NCBI GenBank assembly: GCA_003439945.1 | Contig: QVRM01000947.1 | Location: forward strand, 92,266 to 156,265 | Length of the DNA: 64,000 bases | Source of the DNA: Dermanyssus gallinae | Lineage: Eukaryota > Arthropoda > Arachnida > Mesostigmata > Dermanyssidae | Direction of reading: 5' to 3' | Shown here: positions 24,351-37,269 of the stretch, piece after piece | Numbering within the stretch: position 1 is the stretch's first letter | Layout: each line of letters opens with the position of its first letter | Program-made: the position numbers and the translations under genes | The notes under the pieces: generated by a model | The model's database searches: none | Told to the model about the DNA's origin: nothing | The model's input: the letters and a program-made list of their open reading frames with translations, nothing else

Positions 24351-24821
24351 AATTTTATGGTTTTTATTAACACATATAATTAAAGTGTCATAATGTTTAT
24401 GTTACTCTGACGTAACATAAACATACGTACCCGGGCTGGATACGTTTGTTTATACCCCCGGACATACTGCGATGCTGTATCTATCACATTTGCTCCAGCA
24501 TCGTTTACATCGACATTCGTCCTGTGGCTCATGGAAACCTTTCACGTTGCATAAAACATGATAAAATCCGTAGGCTGCAAAGGCCGTAGTTCAGTTCGTA
24601 TTTATTTCAACACGAAATTGGTAGACAGTTGATTCAGGTTTTACAAGGTGTCACGATATGACACTTTGGTCTCACAATATTTAGTTAACTTTGAATGATT
24701 AGGTCGTTCCGCAAATGTTTGAACAAACCTATCTTTCAATATTGAAACAGCTGGGCTTCAAGCATATGTGATGGTTTATACAAGTAGTTATTTGCCGATA
24801 TTTCACCCAGGTAGCCCCCCA

Positions 24822-25273
24822 TCCAGTGCTTCTCATTATTGCTGTCCCATAAATCCCTGTTTACCTCACTAATTTTGGTTTGCCATGTTTTGGAAGGCCA
24901 TATATATATATACATATATACGAATAAATATATTGCAACCAATGTGTGTAGCTGGTTACCCCTTCTGACGAAAGCTGTCGCTTTCGTCCAGTGCTTCTCA
25001 TTGCTGCTGTCCCATAAATCCCTATGTCTACCTCACTAATTTTGGTTGGCCAGTTCCGCATAAAAACGTCAAAAGCGCACGTTTTCTTTAGATTTCATTG
25101 TCTTAGTAATTTCACTCCCACTAGACTTCTTCTCCAAGATTATGTTCCATAATGAAAACATTTGCTTTGCCGAGCTCTACAATTTCCTATATGGTCTTAA
25201 ATATTTTGGAAGTATATATCTATACATATATATATATATACATAGTTATATATATAAATATATATATATATAG

Positions 25274-25358
<85 letters not shown>

Positions 25359-25446
25359 TATATTATGTATATATATATATATATACGATTAAATATAATA
25401 CAACCAATGTATGTAGCTGGTTACGCTTCTGACGAAAGTTGTCGCA
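24822..25446. repeat. Interlaced direct repeats with a long TA tract
   Basis: Segment 24822-24885 (CAGTGCTTCTCATT, TGTCCCATAAATCCC) recurs at 24987-25052. Segment 24920-24981 (CAACCAATGTGTGTAGCTGG) recurs at 25385-25446. TA tracts lie at about 24898-24920 and 25217-25385. The segment 25135-25205 (GAGCTCTACAATTTCCTATA) resembles the inner end of the MITE at 44150-44180. Together these suggest a duplication caused by TA-tract recombination around a MITE. Confidence 0.7.
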
Positions 25447-25559
25447 GCGTCTCCCTGTGAATAGCGTCAAGACTTATGTTCGTAACCATCAATCATCGCT
25501 GTGACGAATACTGTAGACGTTTAACCGTTATCGTATTGGTGGTAGGCCAGCATTAATAT

Positions 25560-26488
25560 GCGCTGCCTTTTGCAGCCGCCGTAGCCGCCATAACCGAAAG
25601 TAATGTATCCGGTAGGCAGCCCACTTTGCTAAACAGTGAGCAGGAGGTCACTCACTGGCGATTCTTTGCCCCTTTTTTGCGACGCGCACTGATGGCGCAC
25701 GACCACACCCCGTCCCTGTGCGTCTCGGCGAGCTGTGTCGAGCGGGGAGGGAGACGAAGGAACCAGAGACGGCCGGGAATCCAGGCTAGGAATAAGCACG
25801 TCCTGGCCCAACTGAGATGGCCCACACATGGGCTACTTTGAAATCAGCTAGCTTAGGCTCACTAAATCAGTCGGAGTCATTGAGCGCGACTTTGTGACTC
25901 GGGTGCGCGGTGTGACGCTTCGTCGCCCTACGAAGGAACGAAATGATACTTTCTCCCCCCCTTTTGAACTGAGCTTAGCTCACGCCCCGTTGCCAACCAC
26001 GATGGCTCCTGCTATTGCCGGTGCTATGGTGCACTGCAGCTACGGTTATTTCAGCCCCTACAGGAGCTGCCGGTGGGGCGTTTGGACGTCGTGGGTTCCC
26101 AATTACCAGCGAGTTCGCCCGGGTTCTCTTAAATATCTTTCATCTGCCCCTGTGTCCCAGCAGCAGCAGCAGCATGGCCGCAGCACAGGGACAAAATGAT
26201 TTCGAAATGACCGTGCGCGGGCTGTCTGGGCTAGAAAGCCAGCATCATCCGTGTGTTCGTAGCGGCGTTATCGCCGCTTGGCTTCACCCGGCTGCCAGCC
26301 CAGTCTCAGTCAACTTTACCGTAGGCAATTTTCTTGCGATAAGAGAGCGGCCGTCGTGAAGGAACAAGACGAACTACGCCGCTGACTCATTCAATTCGGG
26401 TTGGCTGGTTTCTTCGAGCATTCATTTATTATTTCGTGCTCGTCTACTGCTATACGACGACCGCTGCTTCTGATGCTTCCACTGATGC
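25560..26488. other. GC-richer block without a supported gene
   Basis: Frames such as 25894-26199 and 26015-26359 (plus) are compositionally plausible but overlap each other and show no domain, repeat or splice context. CAG repeats occur near 26159-26175. A promoter or untranslated exon remains possible. Confidence 0.3.
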
Positions 26489-26569
26489 TACTGTCGACGT
26501 CGTTGTGCCGACCCAGCGTGCTTGAACGACGTCGACGACTTGCCGACGACAGCGTGCTTGAACGACGTA

Positions 26570-26601
<32 letters not shown>

Positions 26602-27262
26602 TACGTCCATCACAAGTACAGCTGAAGCGGGACTAGTGCTCACATTAGGAATCACGTTTGTCTGCAAAATCATACGTGAGATTAGATGCATTTTAATGTC
26701 TTATACACTGACCGGTATCTCAGCCATCGGATCAGTTTCCATTATAGTTCTTATCTGTGTGTTACACATAAAACTTAAGATGATATAAACACACATTTTG
26801 CCCTCATACTACTAGCTTAATGAATGAATCTCCCTCTTCCTCGCGTGTTATTTCTTTCCCCCCCGATATATCGATATGGCGGGCTATCTATAGACCTCCA
26901 CAGCATTCTAATGTCTTACACACCTGCAACTAAACCTGGTAAGGGCTAGTGCCCGTCCCCATTTCTCCTTTCCTATGGTGACACTCTTCCTATTTGCATG
27001 CCTCGCTAACAGAGTATACTATCGAGTTGGCACATCGTTAAAAGGTTTGGCACCTCGACCTAATATGCTTATACGCCGTAGGCTTCTAGTTCCGAAGGCT
27101 CGATTTCCCTTTGTGCCTAGAGCTGAATCTTTATGAATTGTTTTTGTAGATGCTGTTATACACCGAGGTCCAGGGCTGCCGGGAAGCCCACGACTCGCGA
27201 CACTGCGTACTCTAGTCGTCGACGTCGTTCAAGCACGCTGGGTCGGCACAACGACGTCGACA

Positions 27263-27265
<3 letters not shown>
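26489..27265. repeat. Exact 52-bp terminal inverted repeat enclosing about 670 bp
   Basis: Left arm 26489-26540 begins TACTGTCGACGTCGTTG and right arm 27214-27265 is its exact reverse complement. Each arm is built from GTCGACGTCG-like palindromic pieces and CAGCGTGCTTGAACGACGT; the latter recurs at 26551-26569, next to a TA-loop palindrome (26565-26606, ACGTAG-TA run-CTACGT). The interior has no transposase. A plus-strand frame at 26608-26788 has hydrophobic stretches but no known family. A (TA)n run follows the right arm immediately (27263-27321). Confidence 0.8.
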
Positions 27266-27310
<45 letters not shown>

Positions 27311-27329
27311 ATATATATATAGTACTGAC

Positions 27330-27719
27330 TAAAATATAAGAATACGTATATATTGATAAACTGCTACTATGTGTTATACTAGTTAATCAAGCAAAACGGT
27401 CTGCTTTTCTGTGTGGTGTACTCTATAGCGAAACAGCAGTCCAACATACCAGAGGTGAGAAGGCTTAACCCGATCGGCTTTCATTTTTTATCCAGACATA
27501 TCGCGTGCGGTAGCTTTGCAGGGTAGATTGAACTGAATTCGAATATCCGGATACCAACTAATGCTCACATTTTGCAGAACTTACAATTAAATCATTCCAC
27601 ATTTTTAGCCTGAACTAAAGCGGCAACTGATCCAAAGTTGGCTAATCCTAAAGAAACAGGTCTTGCGCGATCGCAGAAGGGTACGATGAGGTAGCGGGTA
27701 ATATAGCCCAGACACGTCT
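27330..27719. other. No recognisable feature
   Basis: AT-rich spacer between the inverted-repeat unit and the next GC-richer block; no motif seen. Confidence 0.4.
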
Positions 27720-28860
27720 GCTACACGCGTCTGTTCGTATGCCTGCAGAGTGAACCGACAGCCCAGTGCGGTGCCTGCTGAACATAGTACCCCCTAGTAA
27801 GCACCTTCCCCCCCATGCGGGGGGAAGGTGCCTCTTCCGCGTGGGATAGTGGAGGGAGAATGGGGAACGGCGAATTCTGTGAAGGCTGACTTCGAATCAA
27901 CGGCGGTGGCGGCGGCGGCAGCAGCGACGACAGTGACGACGCCATCGACTAGGCCACAGGCTCACTATGTACATAGACTGTGTCTGGCCTGGCCTGGCCG
28001 ATCTGGTCCTCGTCAGATGAGTGCGTAGAACAAGTACGTACACTATTGCTCTAGCACAGCGCAGTCGCTGTTCGGCACATGACGCAACAACGACAGACAG
28101 ATGCCAGTGCCGACTAAGTGCGAATGATAACTCTGCTGATGATGGTGCTGGTTACGATCATTATGATAGTCGCGGTAATAGTAGTGATGGTGGTGGTGGT
28201 GGGGTTAGCGGCACTGGCGATGCCCCACGTTCCGTTGGAACCCATAGGGGTGCGCCAGACGCGTCTGCGGCAGCACGAGGCTAGGGCAACGCCGCACCTG
28301 GCATCAGTACCCCTGGTTCATCAGGGACCGGCCAAGAACGAGGACGACCCAGGACACCCCCCAGTCAGTCGGGTTCGTTGTTCGAGCGATGATGATATGC
28401 GGCAGCGACAGTAACATCGCAGCAGCAGCAGCAGCACCAGCAGCCGCGTGATGTATTCGACTATTCCTGCTACACAACCAGTATTACCGCTCATACGAGC
28501 ATGCACGCTGTATGAGTTGTACATGGGGGTTACCAATTTACCATCACTTCTATGCCTGTCCCAGAGCAGCGAAAAAGCGAATGACAAGCGACCGCATAAG
28601 AAGGAATACCCAGCACCCGGCCGACTTTGTGTCCCGCAATTGACAGCAGCTGCGGCCTGGCTAACCAGACGGCTAACCAACGCAATAATCATACGTTTGA
28701 CGGTGGCGATCCGTGGCTACGGGGACGGTAGACGCGGATCGAGTCATCCGAACTAGCAGAGCCCAATTTGCGCAGCGGCAGCAGTTTTGGTGAGTAGGGT
28801 GCACGTCGGCCAAAAGGAATATAACCAAATATAAACAGCGGTAAAGCGAGATGGACGCGA
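27720..28860. other. GC-richer, triplet-rich block with a strong hairpin
   Basis: It contains GGC and GAC triplet runs (27898-27945), GGT runs (28190-28205) and CAG runs (28420-28445). A hairpin with 13-bp arms, GCACCTTCCCCCC and its complement, and a 5-base loop lies at 27801-27831. Overlapping low-complexity frames on both strands are not supported as coding. Confidence 0.35.
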
Positions 28861-28876
28861 TAGACACATAGTGTAG

Positions 28877-28878
<2 letters not shown>

Positions 28879-28914
<36 letters not shown>

Positions 28915-29082
28915 GACACGAGCGATAGCCTTTTCTGCAAGATTACCTGAATAGTTATTACTGTGTTGAATGTATGTAATAATGGAAATTTCAAGCTCAA
29001 TGACGAATTATTGAACTTAAATACATTTGCCGTCTGGAGAAGACGGTCCCATAAAGAATATATATATATATATATATATATA
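28879..29082 (+). mobile_element. Isolated LINE 3' end between TA tracts
   Basis: Bases 28912-29058 align over their length with 16965-17105, the end of the LINE at 15900-17110. Shared blocks include CTTTTCTGCAA, CAAGCTCAA-GA-GAATTATTGAA and GAGAAGACGGTCCC (GAGAGGACGGCCC in the other). TA tracts flank it at 28879-28910 and 29059-29082. It is a severely 5'-truncated insertion. Confidence 0.75.
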
Positions 29083-30365
29083 GAAAACGGAAAAACAAGA
29101 GTGTGTCTAGAAGTCGCATACTTCGTTCCCTATATGTCCACACGAGATAGTCGATCTGCTTTCAACGGTTACATCAACACAATGAAAATACCCGTCGTAG
29201 GGACTGACTATAAGTCGTAGTTAAAGGAGATAGTAGTAAGAGCACTTTCTGACTTTACAACTGTGAAGAAATTATAATAATAAATAAAAGGGTAGTACAG
29301 CCTGTTAGAAGCCGCTGTGGTAATGCGTAAAGAAAATTCAATTGTCACACGTTGTATTCGTAGGTAGGGTATACCTGATCTTATTGTTGATTTCAGTTTC
29401 CACATGTCTTTTATGATCCACCGGCTGATTAGATAATTCAGAGGGTGTCTTGCACACTGTGTACTAAATAGGTTCGACATTAGATATTTTTCTATACCCT
29501 CGTAGTTTAGCCAAAACAAATACAAGGTTATATGTGCCGCGAATACTCTAATTTAGTCTATCGTTAAGCTGGATGTGTGTGTGTGTCATCCTCAGAGTGT
29601 ACAGAAGCAAGTTAGTGATAAGCATCAATGTCATCGTTGTACAGCAATAATGCAATCAAGCCTGGTACAACTGTACAGCCTGGTATTGATTTATTGTAGC
29701 CTTACATTTGCGTGGACCTGATTTAGTGCCAGCTCCGGGAAACCCTGCGGAGCTTTTCAGTTGTTCTTCTATTGGATAACATTGTGACAGTGCAACCACT
29801 AAGCTGTTGATGGAAGTCAGTGTCGCTTCAAATTTACAAAATTTTAAGAAAGACCACGTCGCTTAATAGCGCGATACAAAATCGACTTGCTTTAGAATAA
29901 TTCAATTTGATGTCACCCTATATAGTAAACCAATGTACAGCTCTGTTGAGTCAAAAAATAGATTACAAACAACGTTCTTTGTTGGGGTGATACAGAGCCC
30001 AATAAAGAAGCTAGTACGAGTGGACGGACCTACCCGAAGACTAGTGTTCAAACTATGAAGGAAATGCGTTTATTTTATTGCCGAAGATGGGCCTGACAGC
30101 CAATCAATGTCTCTGCTTCCCTATGTTTACAAGGATTTGGGGTTATATGGTTCACGATGCAACACTTTTGACACGATAAAAATATTGCACGATCCTGCTG
30201 AAAATCCGGTTTTTACAAGAAGTGCTAGGTCACGAATGATAGATGCCATACGCGCTGCTGTTACGCATATGTTACACGTTCGCCAATTTACGATCGCTTA
30301 ACACAAGAACGCCAAAGACACCTGAATATATGAACACAAGAGATATTTTTTAGACATTTTCGGTA
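29083..30365. other. Unassigned interval with one short intact frame
   Basis: A 64-codon plus frame at 30107-30301 (starts MSLLPYVYKDLGLY) is free of simple repeats, but I recognise no family and it has no supporting signals. Nothing else was identified. Confidence 0.3.
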
Positions 30366-30670
30366 TTATATATATATATATATATATGCGAAAAAAAATA
30401 TTTTTTAAGGAAACAGGGGGTGGAACCGTTTTATTTTAAAGTGAGAACGAAATTCGAGTGGTTGTATTAAGCTTTTTATCATATGTTCACTTCATAATGT
30501 GCATTAAATCTGCAATTGCGAAAGCCCCGTCGAAGTCAAGAGCCGACGGTCATGCAAACCAATCATGCCTGCCTGTTTGGAGTAAATATGCATCTGTTGA
30601 ATTGCATTCTACGTTATCTCAGAGCAGAACAAATGTTATATTGAAGCAAATTTTCAAGAAATTACATTAT
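30366..30670. mobile_element. Possible diverged MITE copy after a TA tract
   Basis: A TA run (30366-30387) is followed by AAGGAAACAGGGGGTGGAAC and AAAGTGAGAACGAAATT. The spacing of these blocks resembles AATGGAAGGAG-GGCGGAAAC and GAGAGAGTGAAATT at 43404-43454. Similarity is modest. Confidence 0.35.
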
Positions 30671-31737
30671 TTACAATTTTTATATTTGGTTGTTACGCTC
30701 AATTACCCATTTTTTAAGAAAATATCCACAACTTTGTTGAACGAGTTTTGGGAAATCCTGTATCGTATACACTGTGCTAGGTAATTACTACACTACCTAT
30801 TAGGACTACTAATGCTATTGTCGCTAGTGATGTTTGATTTGTCTTTTGCTCAGATTGTTACTATTTTAAATATAGTGTTGAAGATGAACTGACATATTCT
30901 GCGTGTCCTATGAGTAGCTATGTGTGTAGGTGTGTGAGTAGATATGTGAATGGCCGGCTTTTTTGTCCGGTAGAGGATTACGAAACATTAGACATAACAT
31001 TACAAAACAGGTTTTCGCTCATGCAGGTTGCCCCTTCCACATACCCTTGCTATGTGTCTGGCAGCAGGAGGGGCCCACGACGGATTCAGTCGACAGTGCT
31101 CTCCGCGAGTATGCTGAAGGTGCTAGCTTTGATGGTTTGCAGAACATAACGTTGGTACGCTTTTCGTTGGCAGGTATCGAGCGGAATCTAACGTAACTTG
31201 ATTCACCTAGGGATGTGGGTGTTGTGGCACGTGTGGTACTTCTGAAAAGCCTACCTTTGTTAACTAGTTTGACGTGCATCCAGAATGTCCGAATAAATGC
31301 GCAATACTAAAATAAATGCCAAGGACTAGTGTGATAAATCGATTTTGGCATACCATACGCAAATAATGCTTGTTTAATTGTGTGCTCAAATCTCAAACAG
31401 CAGCTCAATAGATTTCCTGGTGTTACAATACTAGTAAATAAAGTTGTCAAGGCGGAGAGAATTAGCAACGTGCTCTCTCAGAGGGTGACCAAAAACTTTG
31501 GGCATACTCGAAAAAAGATTGTAGTGATTGTGGTACCCGCGGCGTGGTTTCTTGAGCTTTACAACAGTTTAATCCACTGTATTGGAGACCTTGAACACAG
31601 ATTTTGAAACAGAGAGACAAATATAAATTATTGATAAATATACGTCGCTAAGCTTTGGAGAGCCAAGAAAACATAGAGACCTAATGTGCGTATATTTGTA
31701 CACACACAAATGTTCTTAGTGCCTATGAGACATCACC
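30671..31737. other. No recognisable gene
   Basis: Short plus-strand frames at 30910-31196 and 31380-31607 have no recognised domain and no transcript signals. Confidence 0.35.
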
Positions 31738-32105
31738 GTGCCATGTACATTAGCCAGGAGTTATGTTGCTCGAACTAGTCAGAAAGCTGGTGCCTCTGCT
31801 TGTATTGTGGAGGACGGCAAGTTGGTGAAATACAGAGAACTTAGTTTGCACTTTATCGTCCAGCCAACCGCCATAAAGATATATAGACCCTTTTTTAAAG
31901 AGCCCAACATTTTTCAAAGAGCTTGGAAAAAATTACACGTGGCCACAAAGATTCCTCGGTATGGAGATTACCTACTGCAGCGTGTATCGATCGGGCTTCA
32001 GTGGGGAAACGCGGCGCCAGTCGAAAAGACTCTTCCCTCCGCCGTAGGGCTTCCTGAGATTCGGTAGGAGAACTGATGTCCTAAATACAATTTTAATTAA
32101 ATAAA
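31738..32105 (+). mobile_element. LINE C-terminal module, copy 2
   Basis: A frame to the stop at 32065-32067 contains PCTLARSYVARTSQKAGASA, VEDGKLVKYRELSLHF, LLQRVSIGLQWGNAAPV. These correspond in order to DSLAPS, KLAKYA and FLRQRLGLEVQRGNAASV of copy 1. The R of QRGN has become W. AAATAAATA at about 32099-32107 corresponds to the AATAAA region after copy 1, consistent with a shared 3' end. Confidence 0.55.
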
Positions 32106-32109
32106 TATG

Positions 32110-34005
32110 CATGTCGTTTGTATATACTTAGCCATTATATTCACAGTTTAGTACTATCGGCAGCCTGTCACAGTTTTTGTTCATAAGCACAAAAATGGCA
32201 AATACCAATGTCTAAAACGTGAATGCATTACACGAGATAGGATGCGCACCCTGTGGTAACTAAGTAAACGCACCGTATGGCTATCTAAGCGCGTTTTTGA
32301 TGCTAACACAAAAATCTCTGTTTTGCAGATACGGTTGCATCATTTGACTGTGCGGGAGTACAGTTCTAACACACATGCAGATCAAAGAGGCGCAAATTTA
32401 TACTAAACTAAGCTGGACTGACACAAGCAATAATATACAAACACGAGGTGTTCTCTTTAGATGCTGCAGGCTACCAAACATTGTGATCCAGCCAATAATT
32501 CTTAACGTTTGGTTTTTGGGCATTTCGTGTGTCGTAATCCAGAGTAGTTAGTGCTCTATTGCGCTTTATCTAAAGTTGTCCGGAGGTCCCGATAATGTAA
32601 GATCGTTTAGAGAATATTGTAGCAGCTCCATCAAGAAATTAAGCAAAGTCAAAAAATACGCAAAAGGTATTTAAAGATAGACTGTTCAGACAACTGCATA
32701 AGCCCAGCAGGATATAAAGAAGAGAAAATCCAACGTCTACATGGGAGCATGGCTTCTAGAGCCCGCATTCTAGGGTCATTACTGCTAAATAAAGGCACAA
32801 AATAGTACGCAAAAGAACTTGAGCCGTAGCCATTATCATCTGAGGCCTTAACAAAAGCAAATGAGAATATAGGCAGCGGCTCATATCATTAGCCGTTTTT
32901 TGACATTTGGAAACATGTAGCATTTTAAATGCAAATTTGACTCAATACACACTCTGTCCCCGCGTTGTGTTTATTGTAAGCAAGAAGCAAACAGCATCTT
33001 CTAGAAAAAAAGTTAATCAAGACCGTTCTCTCAACGAGCAGTGAATAAGGATATCTCATACATGCGGCTTGTCTAGGTCGGGCAAACAAATCTACATAAA
33101 ATGGCAACAATTGATGAACTTTTTGTGCGTATCCTTCAAAGGCATTGGCAGTAGCGGAGAAATAGTGTGTGTGTGTGTGGCTTTATGCAACCCAGTGCCC
33201 CTTCGTTGCATAGAGATGCAGTGCAACCCGTTCCAAGAGCTAGTCTATTTTACTTTAGTCGAGCCCAATTGAGTGTAATAGATTTCTGATGAAATCGCAT
33301 TGGAGATTTAGGGTCGCTTCATCATCGGTGGCTCAATAATAGAATGCAGCATTGTGATTACAACGCTCTACAATTATCGTGCAACACTCACCCCCTATCA
33401 GAAAACACAATGCGATGTGCAAATGATTTGGCGTTATGCGGCAGTGGTACTGCAATGCCAATGCGTATACGTCCTTGTTTTTTAATCATTACTTATTTTG
33501 TGCGATTTACAGACGACCTATCAAGTTGGTTCCCTGTTTGTTTCCATTACAACAAAATGCTTGATGATTGAGGTCGCAGATTTCCCAAAAGTACAATACA
33601 AACGCACGTGTGCGTTCAGGTGGATCGACTTCCACAGCTTGCCATAATTGAGTTGCTTGCTCGATTTTCTTTGGATTTATGAACATTTGAAAGTTTAACA
33701 TTTCGACTTTGTTTGGTGACTCGCGTTGTAGTAGCCTTGCCACGCAGTTAGCTGACGTGATGAGCTGTCTCTCTCTTGCTCTGCTGATGGAGTTCTGCGG
33801 CGGAACACGTTAGCAGACCTCCATCTGAACTTTCAGTGCATCCATGGTTTCTAAAGCATGGGCGACACACAAACAAAGACATACAGATGAACTACAACAA
33901 ACCGGACGGCAGAAAACTTTATCTTTGAAAAGGATTAATAACGGTAAACAACTTGCACGTCATTGCTAATGAACACATATTTGAAAAGTCAGTAATTCCA
34001 CGCAT
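32110..34005. other. Unique-looking interval, nothing recognised
   Basis: About 1.9 kb without long simple repeats, retroelement motifs or domain-bearing frames. The short frames present overlap on opposite strands and are not credible. Confidence 0.35.
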
Positions 34006-34007
34006 AT

Positions 34008-34008
34008 G

Positions 34009-34060
<52 letters not shown>

Positions 34061-34078
34061 TATACATATATATACATA
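34008..34078. repeat. Interrupted (TA)n microsatellite
   Basis: TA repeats with regularly spaced TACATA interruptions. Confidence 0.9.
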
Positions 34079-34199
34079 TCATTACTAACATATTTGCTGA
34101 CCTCTTGAAGTATTCGCCGAGAGATTTTCTGTGATGTAATAACAGATTTTTTGTGAAATTAATAAAGTGAAGTTAGTAGCAAGACGGCGACGCATGTCA

Positions 34200-36020
34200 G
34201 ACGCAGGCCGGCATTAGCGGTGGTTCGGCGTCGGCTCTAGCTTATCATAGGTATGGCTTGTGCGTTTATAGAACTACCCTATATCAAATCAGTCAAACTC
34301 AACTTTTGGCAGTGACGGGAGGCACTGGCCGGATGAAGCCGGTAGCTCTGGGCCTCCTCTTAGTTGACGAGCTGGCTGATGGCAAGGGCTTACCACTAAT
34401 ATGTCTGTATAATGTAAAAAATTAGAGCGACGACAAGTTGTTTAATACTCGAACAAGCAAAACATAGTCCAAACGGGTAGATATGTTTTCCACGATCTTC
34501 GCTGCTTGACGTCGACGGCTGTGGTTTCGGTAGCCGCGCTTGTACTAAATAGCTATCTGTAGCCGCAGCAGCAGCACCAGCTACAGACAGACAGATAAGC
34601 AGGACTTCTTCTGCGGGATTTCCTCTTCTTTCCCGTTGAGGACCGTCTGGGCACCGATAAGGCAAGCGCCGCATATCTTTGTAGCGAATAAACAAACGGA
34701 GGGAAACAGAGAGAGGGTGTCTACTACTACTACTACCACGGCTACTAATGCAATCAGGCTGCACATTGCCGCACTGTATGCCTCTTTGGCATATAGCAGG
34801 GCCATCCTGCCGGAGCACCACGACAGTGACGATAGCAAAGTAGACGAATTCAACAACAGCAACAACAATAGCAATAGCGGGGATGGTAGGTCATGCTGAA
34901 CACATTTGACCGGGCCTAACTGTCGCTCCCCCTTTGTCCCGTCGTCGTCGTCGTTTGCTAGTTAGTTTGGAGAGAGAAAGGGGGTAAGGGGAGAGTGAGA
35001 GGAGATAGGGAAAAAGAGAGGGAGAGAGAAGGGGTAAAGAAAAAAGAAGAGAGAGTAGGGAACCGTACAAACATGCTATCAACTGGGGCGTCTCGAGGCG
35101 GCAACCCAAGCGGGTTCGCTCGAGCCAGGGAGTAGGAGCTTACCCCCGGTGAGTGTGACGAGACGAGAAATAAGGGGGCAATACAACGAGACTTGACTTA
35201 CGAAAGAGTTTGCTATTAATAAGCTATAGCCCATCAGAGCACTACTAATAGCGCGACAATAGCAATAACATCGAACACTACACCGAGGAGGACGACGACG
35301 ACAACTACAACAACAACAACATTACAACGACCTACCATTGCTAATATTACGGGCTATGATGTACATGCGTAGCAAAGGCCTACAATACACACATATACGC
35401 TATTCGTCGAAAGAAACAAGCAAGCGACTACTGAGCCAGTTTAGCATGCAAATCGAATCGTTCTAACAAGCCCAAGGAACCGCTGGGGAACCAACTGCCG
35501 CCAGTGCTTCAATGCTCGGCCGCCGGGCTCAGTCCACCCCGTACAGCTATGGCTAATGCTACTGCTGCTGCTGCCGCTGCTGTTGTTGTGTCTGAGGCTC
35601 CCGAGAGACTTCGTCTACTTCACTAGACAGCCGATGACTACAAGAGCAGAAAGCGCTCGGTTCGAGGCCTCATTCAGCCTTCAGCAAGCACTCAATCGAT
35701 CGCTCATCGTAGGTCCGACACGCAGACAAATAGATTACACACATACTCGCAATTACAACCGCATTACACACGCTGATCTATTGCACTATCGCACGGCAAA
35801 TAGGCGGCGACGTGAGCTTCCTAGAGACACTTTCCGGTTCCAGCATGGCTGTTGTTATTTGTGTCGTAATTGCTGCGGCTATTTTATTTGCTGTGGTTTT
35901 TGTTGATGCTGTTGTTTTCGTTGTTGTTATTGTTGATGCTGTTGTTGTTGTTGCTGTTGTTGTGGTAGCAACCGACGTTGTCGTCATCACGCCGACTAAA
36001 CAAACAAATTCTATCCTATG
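34200..36020. other. GC-richer, triplet-rich block, possible regulatory or 5' exon region
   Basis: It contains TAC triplets (34722-34745), CAACAGCAACAACAATAGC-type runs (34851-34875), GAC/CAA runs (35288-35325), CTG runs (35556-35590) and GTT runs (35890-35965). Frames on both strands are long but low complexity (for example Thr-rich on minus at 35778-35990) and none has a domain. It is left without a CDS call. Confidence 0.35.
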
Positions 36021-36129
36021 TAAAGTCTATGTAAATACGTAAACACAAGCAGGTAGAGGGAGAATCAGCGGGGAAAAACAAAAAAGACCAGGCATAATTG
36101 CTAATTAATAGATAGACTTAACTTAGTTA

Positions 36130-36234
36130 GAATGTATATATATATATATATATAGTCATATAGAAGGCGAGCACTGCCGAGTGTACAAATGTAATTGTAA
36201 ATGATTAATTAATCATCGCAATATTTTCTATATA

Positions 36235-36295
<61 letters not shown>

Positions 36296-36300
36296 TATAT
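36130..36300. repeat. Two TA tracts
   Basis: Runs at 36131-36154 and 36230-36299 flank an AT-rich spacer. Confidence 0.9.
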
Positions 36301-36599
36301 CCCTTGTCTTGTCGTCGGGAGGTCGTTAATTTCAATCCAGGGCAGGTCGGGCTCTAGAGTTGTATGTGTTTCTGTTTGGAACAGGTCTTCACCTGGTCAT
36401 CTAGACTGCCGGAAAAGAGGGAGTATAGTCAGCCAAATCCAAAAAAAGAAACACCTAAGAAGAGAACTTAAATCAAGATATAGGGAGGAGTAAGGCGTGA
36501 CCTCTGTGATAGTCTAGACAAGTCACTTAACATCGCTTGCCCATGCAGGCGAGTGCACACCAACTTTCTTAAGGATATATATAATCAGATGTTTACCTA

Positions 36600-36960
36600 A
36601 GCGCTACGTTTGCGATCTCACAACTGCACTTCTCGTAAGGCCTGCGAGAAATGTGAAGGCTGCGATTACCTAGCTTCCAGTTTCACGACACAGTCGAGGT
36701 GCGTAAACCGCACTGGCCCCCACGCGGCCGGATCGCCTTCCTGTCCGCGTGTGGCTTACCTCCGTCAGTGGAACAGAATCATCGTGGAGGTGAAAGTTCT
36801 ACAACAAGTTAAAGCATTGCATCTATCTGCATCGACTATTAAAGGACCTGATGTAATAGCCACTGTTGCTGCGGTTCAAAGGGGCATATCTGCCACACAG
36901 GAAAACGCCTCCTCGCAGCTGTTCCTTCCTAACCTGCGACCTTTACCAAAGCTTAAATGA
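36600..36960 (+). pseudogene. LINE ORF1 zinc-knuckle fragment
   Basis: A 116-codon frame contains SRKACEKCEGCDYLASSF and then RCVNRTGPHAAGSPSCP, followed by a charged RQWNRIIVEVKVLQQVK segment. This is the usual end of LINE ORF1 (Gag-like, nucleic-acid binding) proteins. There, CCHC knuckles are followed by C-NC-G-HAA-S-CP and a helix. Here, one knuckle lacks its His and last Cys, and the expected second Cys of C-NC is Arg. The reverse-transcriptase region of what is probably the same element starts 300 bases downstream on the same strand. Confidence 0.6.
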
Positions 36961-37269
36961 AAGCGAAACCAACACATACAGGAGTCGTCAAGATTGGCCG
37001 TGGTACGCCTGATCCATACTTGATCTCCTCACAATTGAGAATGTGGCTATTGTCTCCCTGCCATAAAATCCGATCCTCGCGCTTATTGTTTTAATATTGT
37101 ACTTACTTTTAGTGACATAGTGCTGTCAAATGGTCGGCTCGATTACAAACAAATGGATGCGAGTCTCATTGCCAGTCATCTTGATGTTGTAACCTAAGCT
37201 ATTTTTTTAAGAACTTTCCGAATATAAATGTCATGTACACCTAAATTTGTTGATTTTTGTTCTTTGTTA

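Noticed and set aside
30107..30301. 64-codon plus-strand frame
   Set aside because: Clean frame but no family, no start, splice or poly(A) support; left within the unassigned interval.
35556..36042. Leu/Val-rich frames on plus and Thr-rich frame on minus
   Set aside because: Composition artefacts of GTT/CTG triplets, overlapping on both strands.
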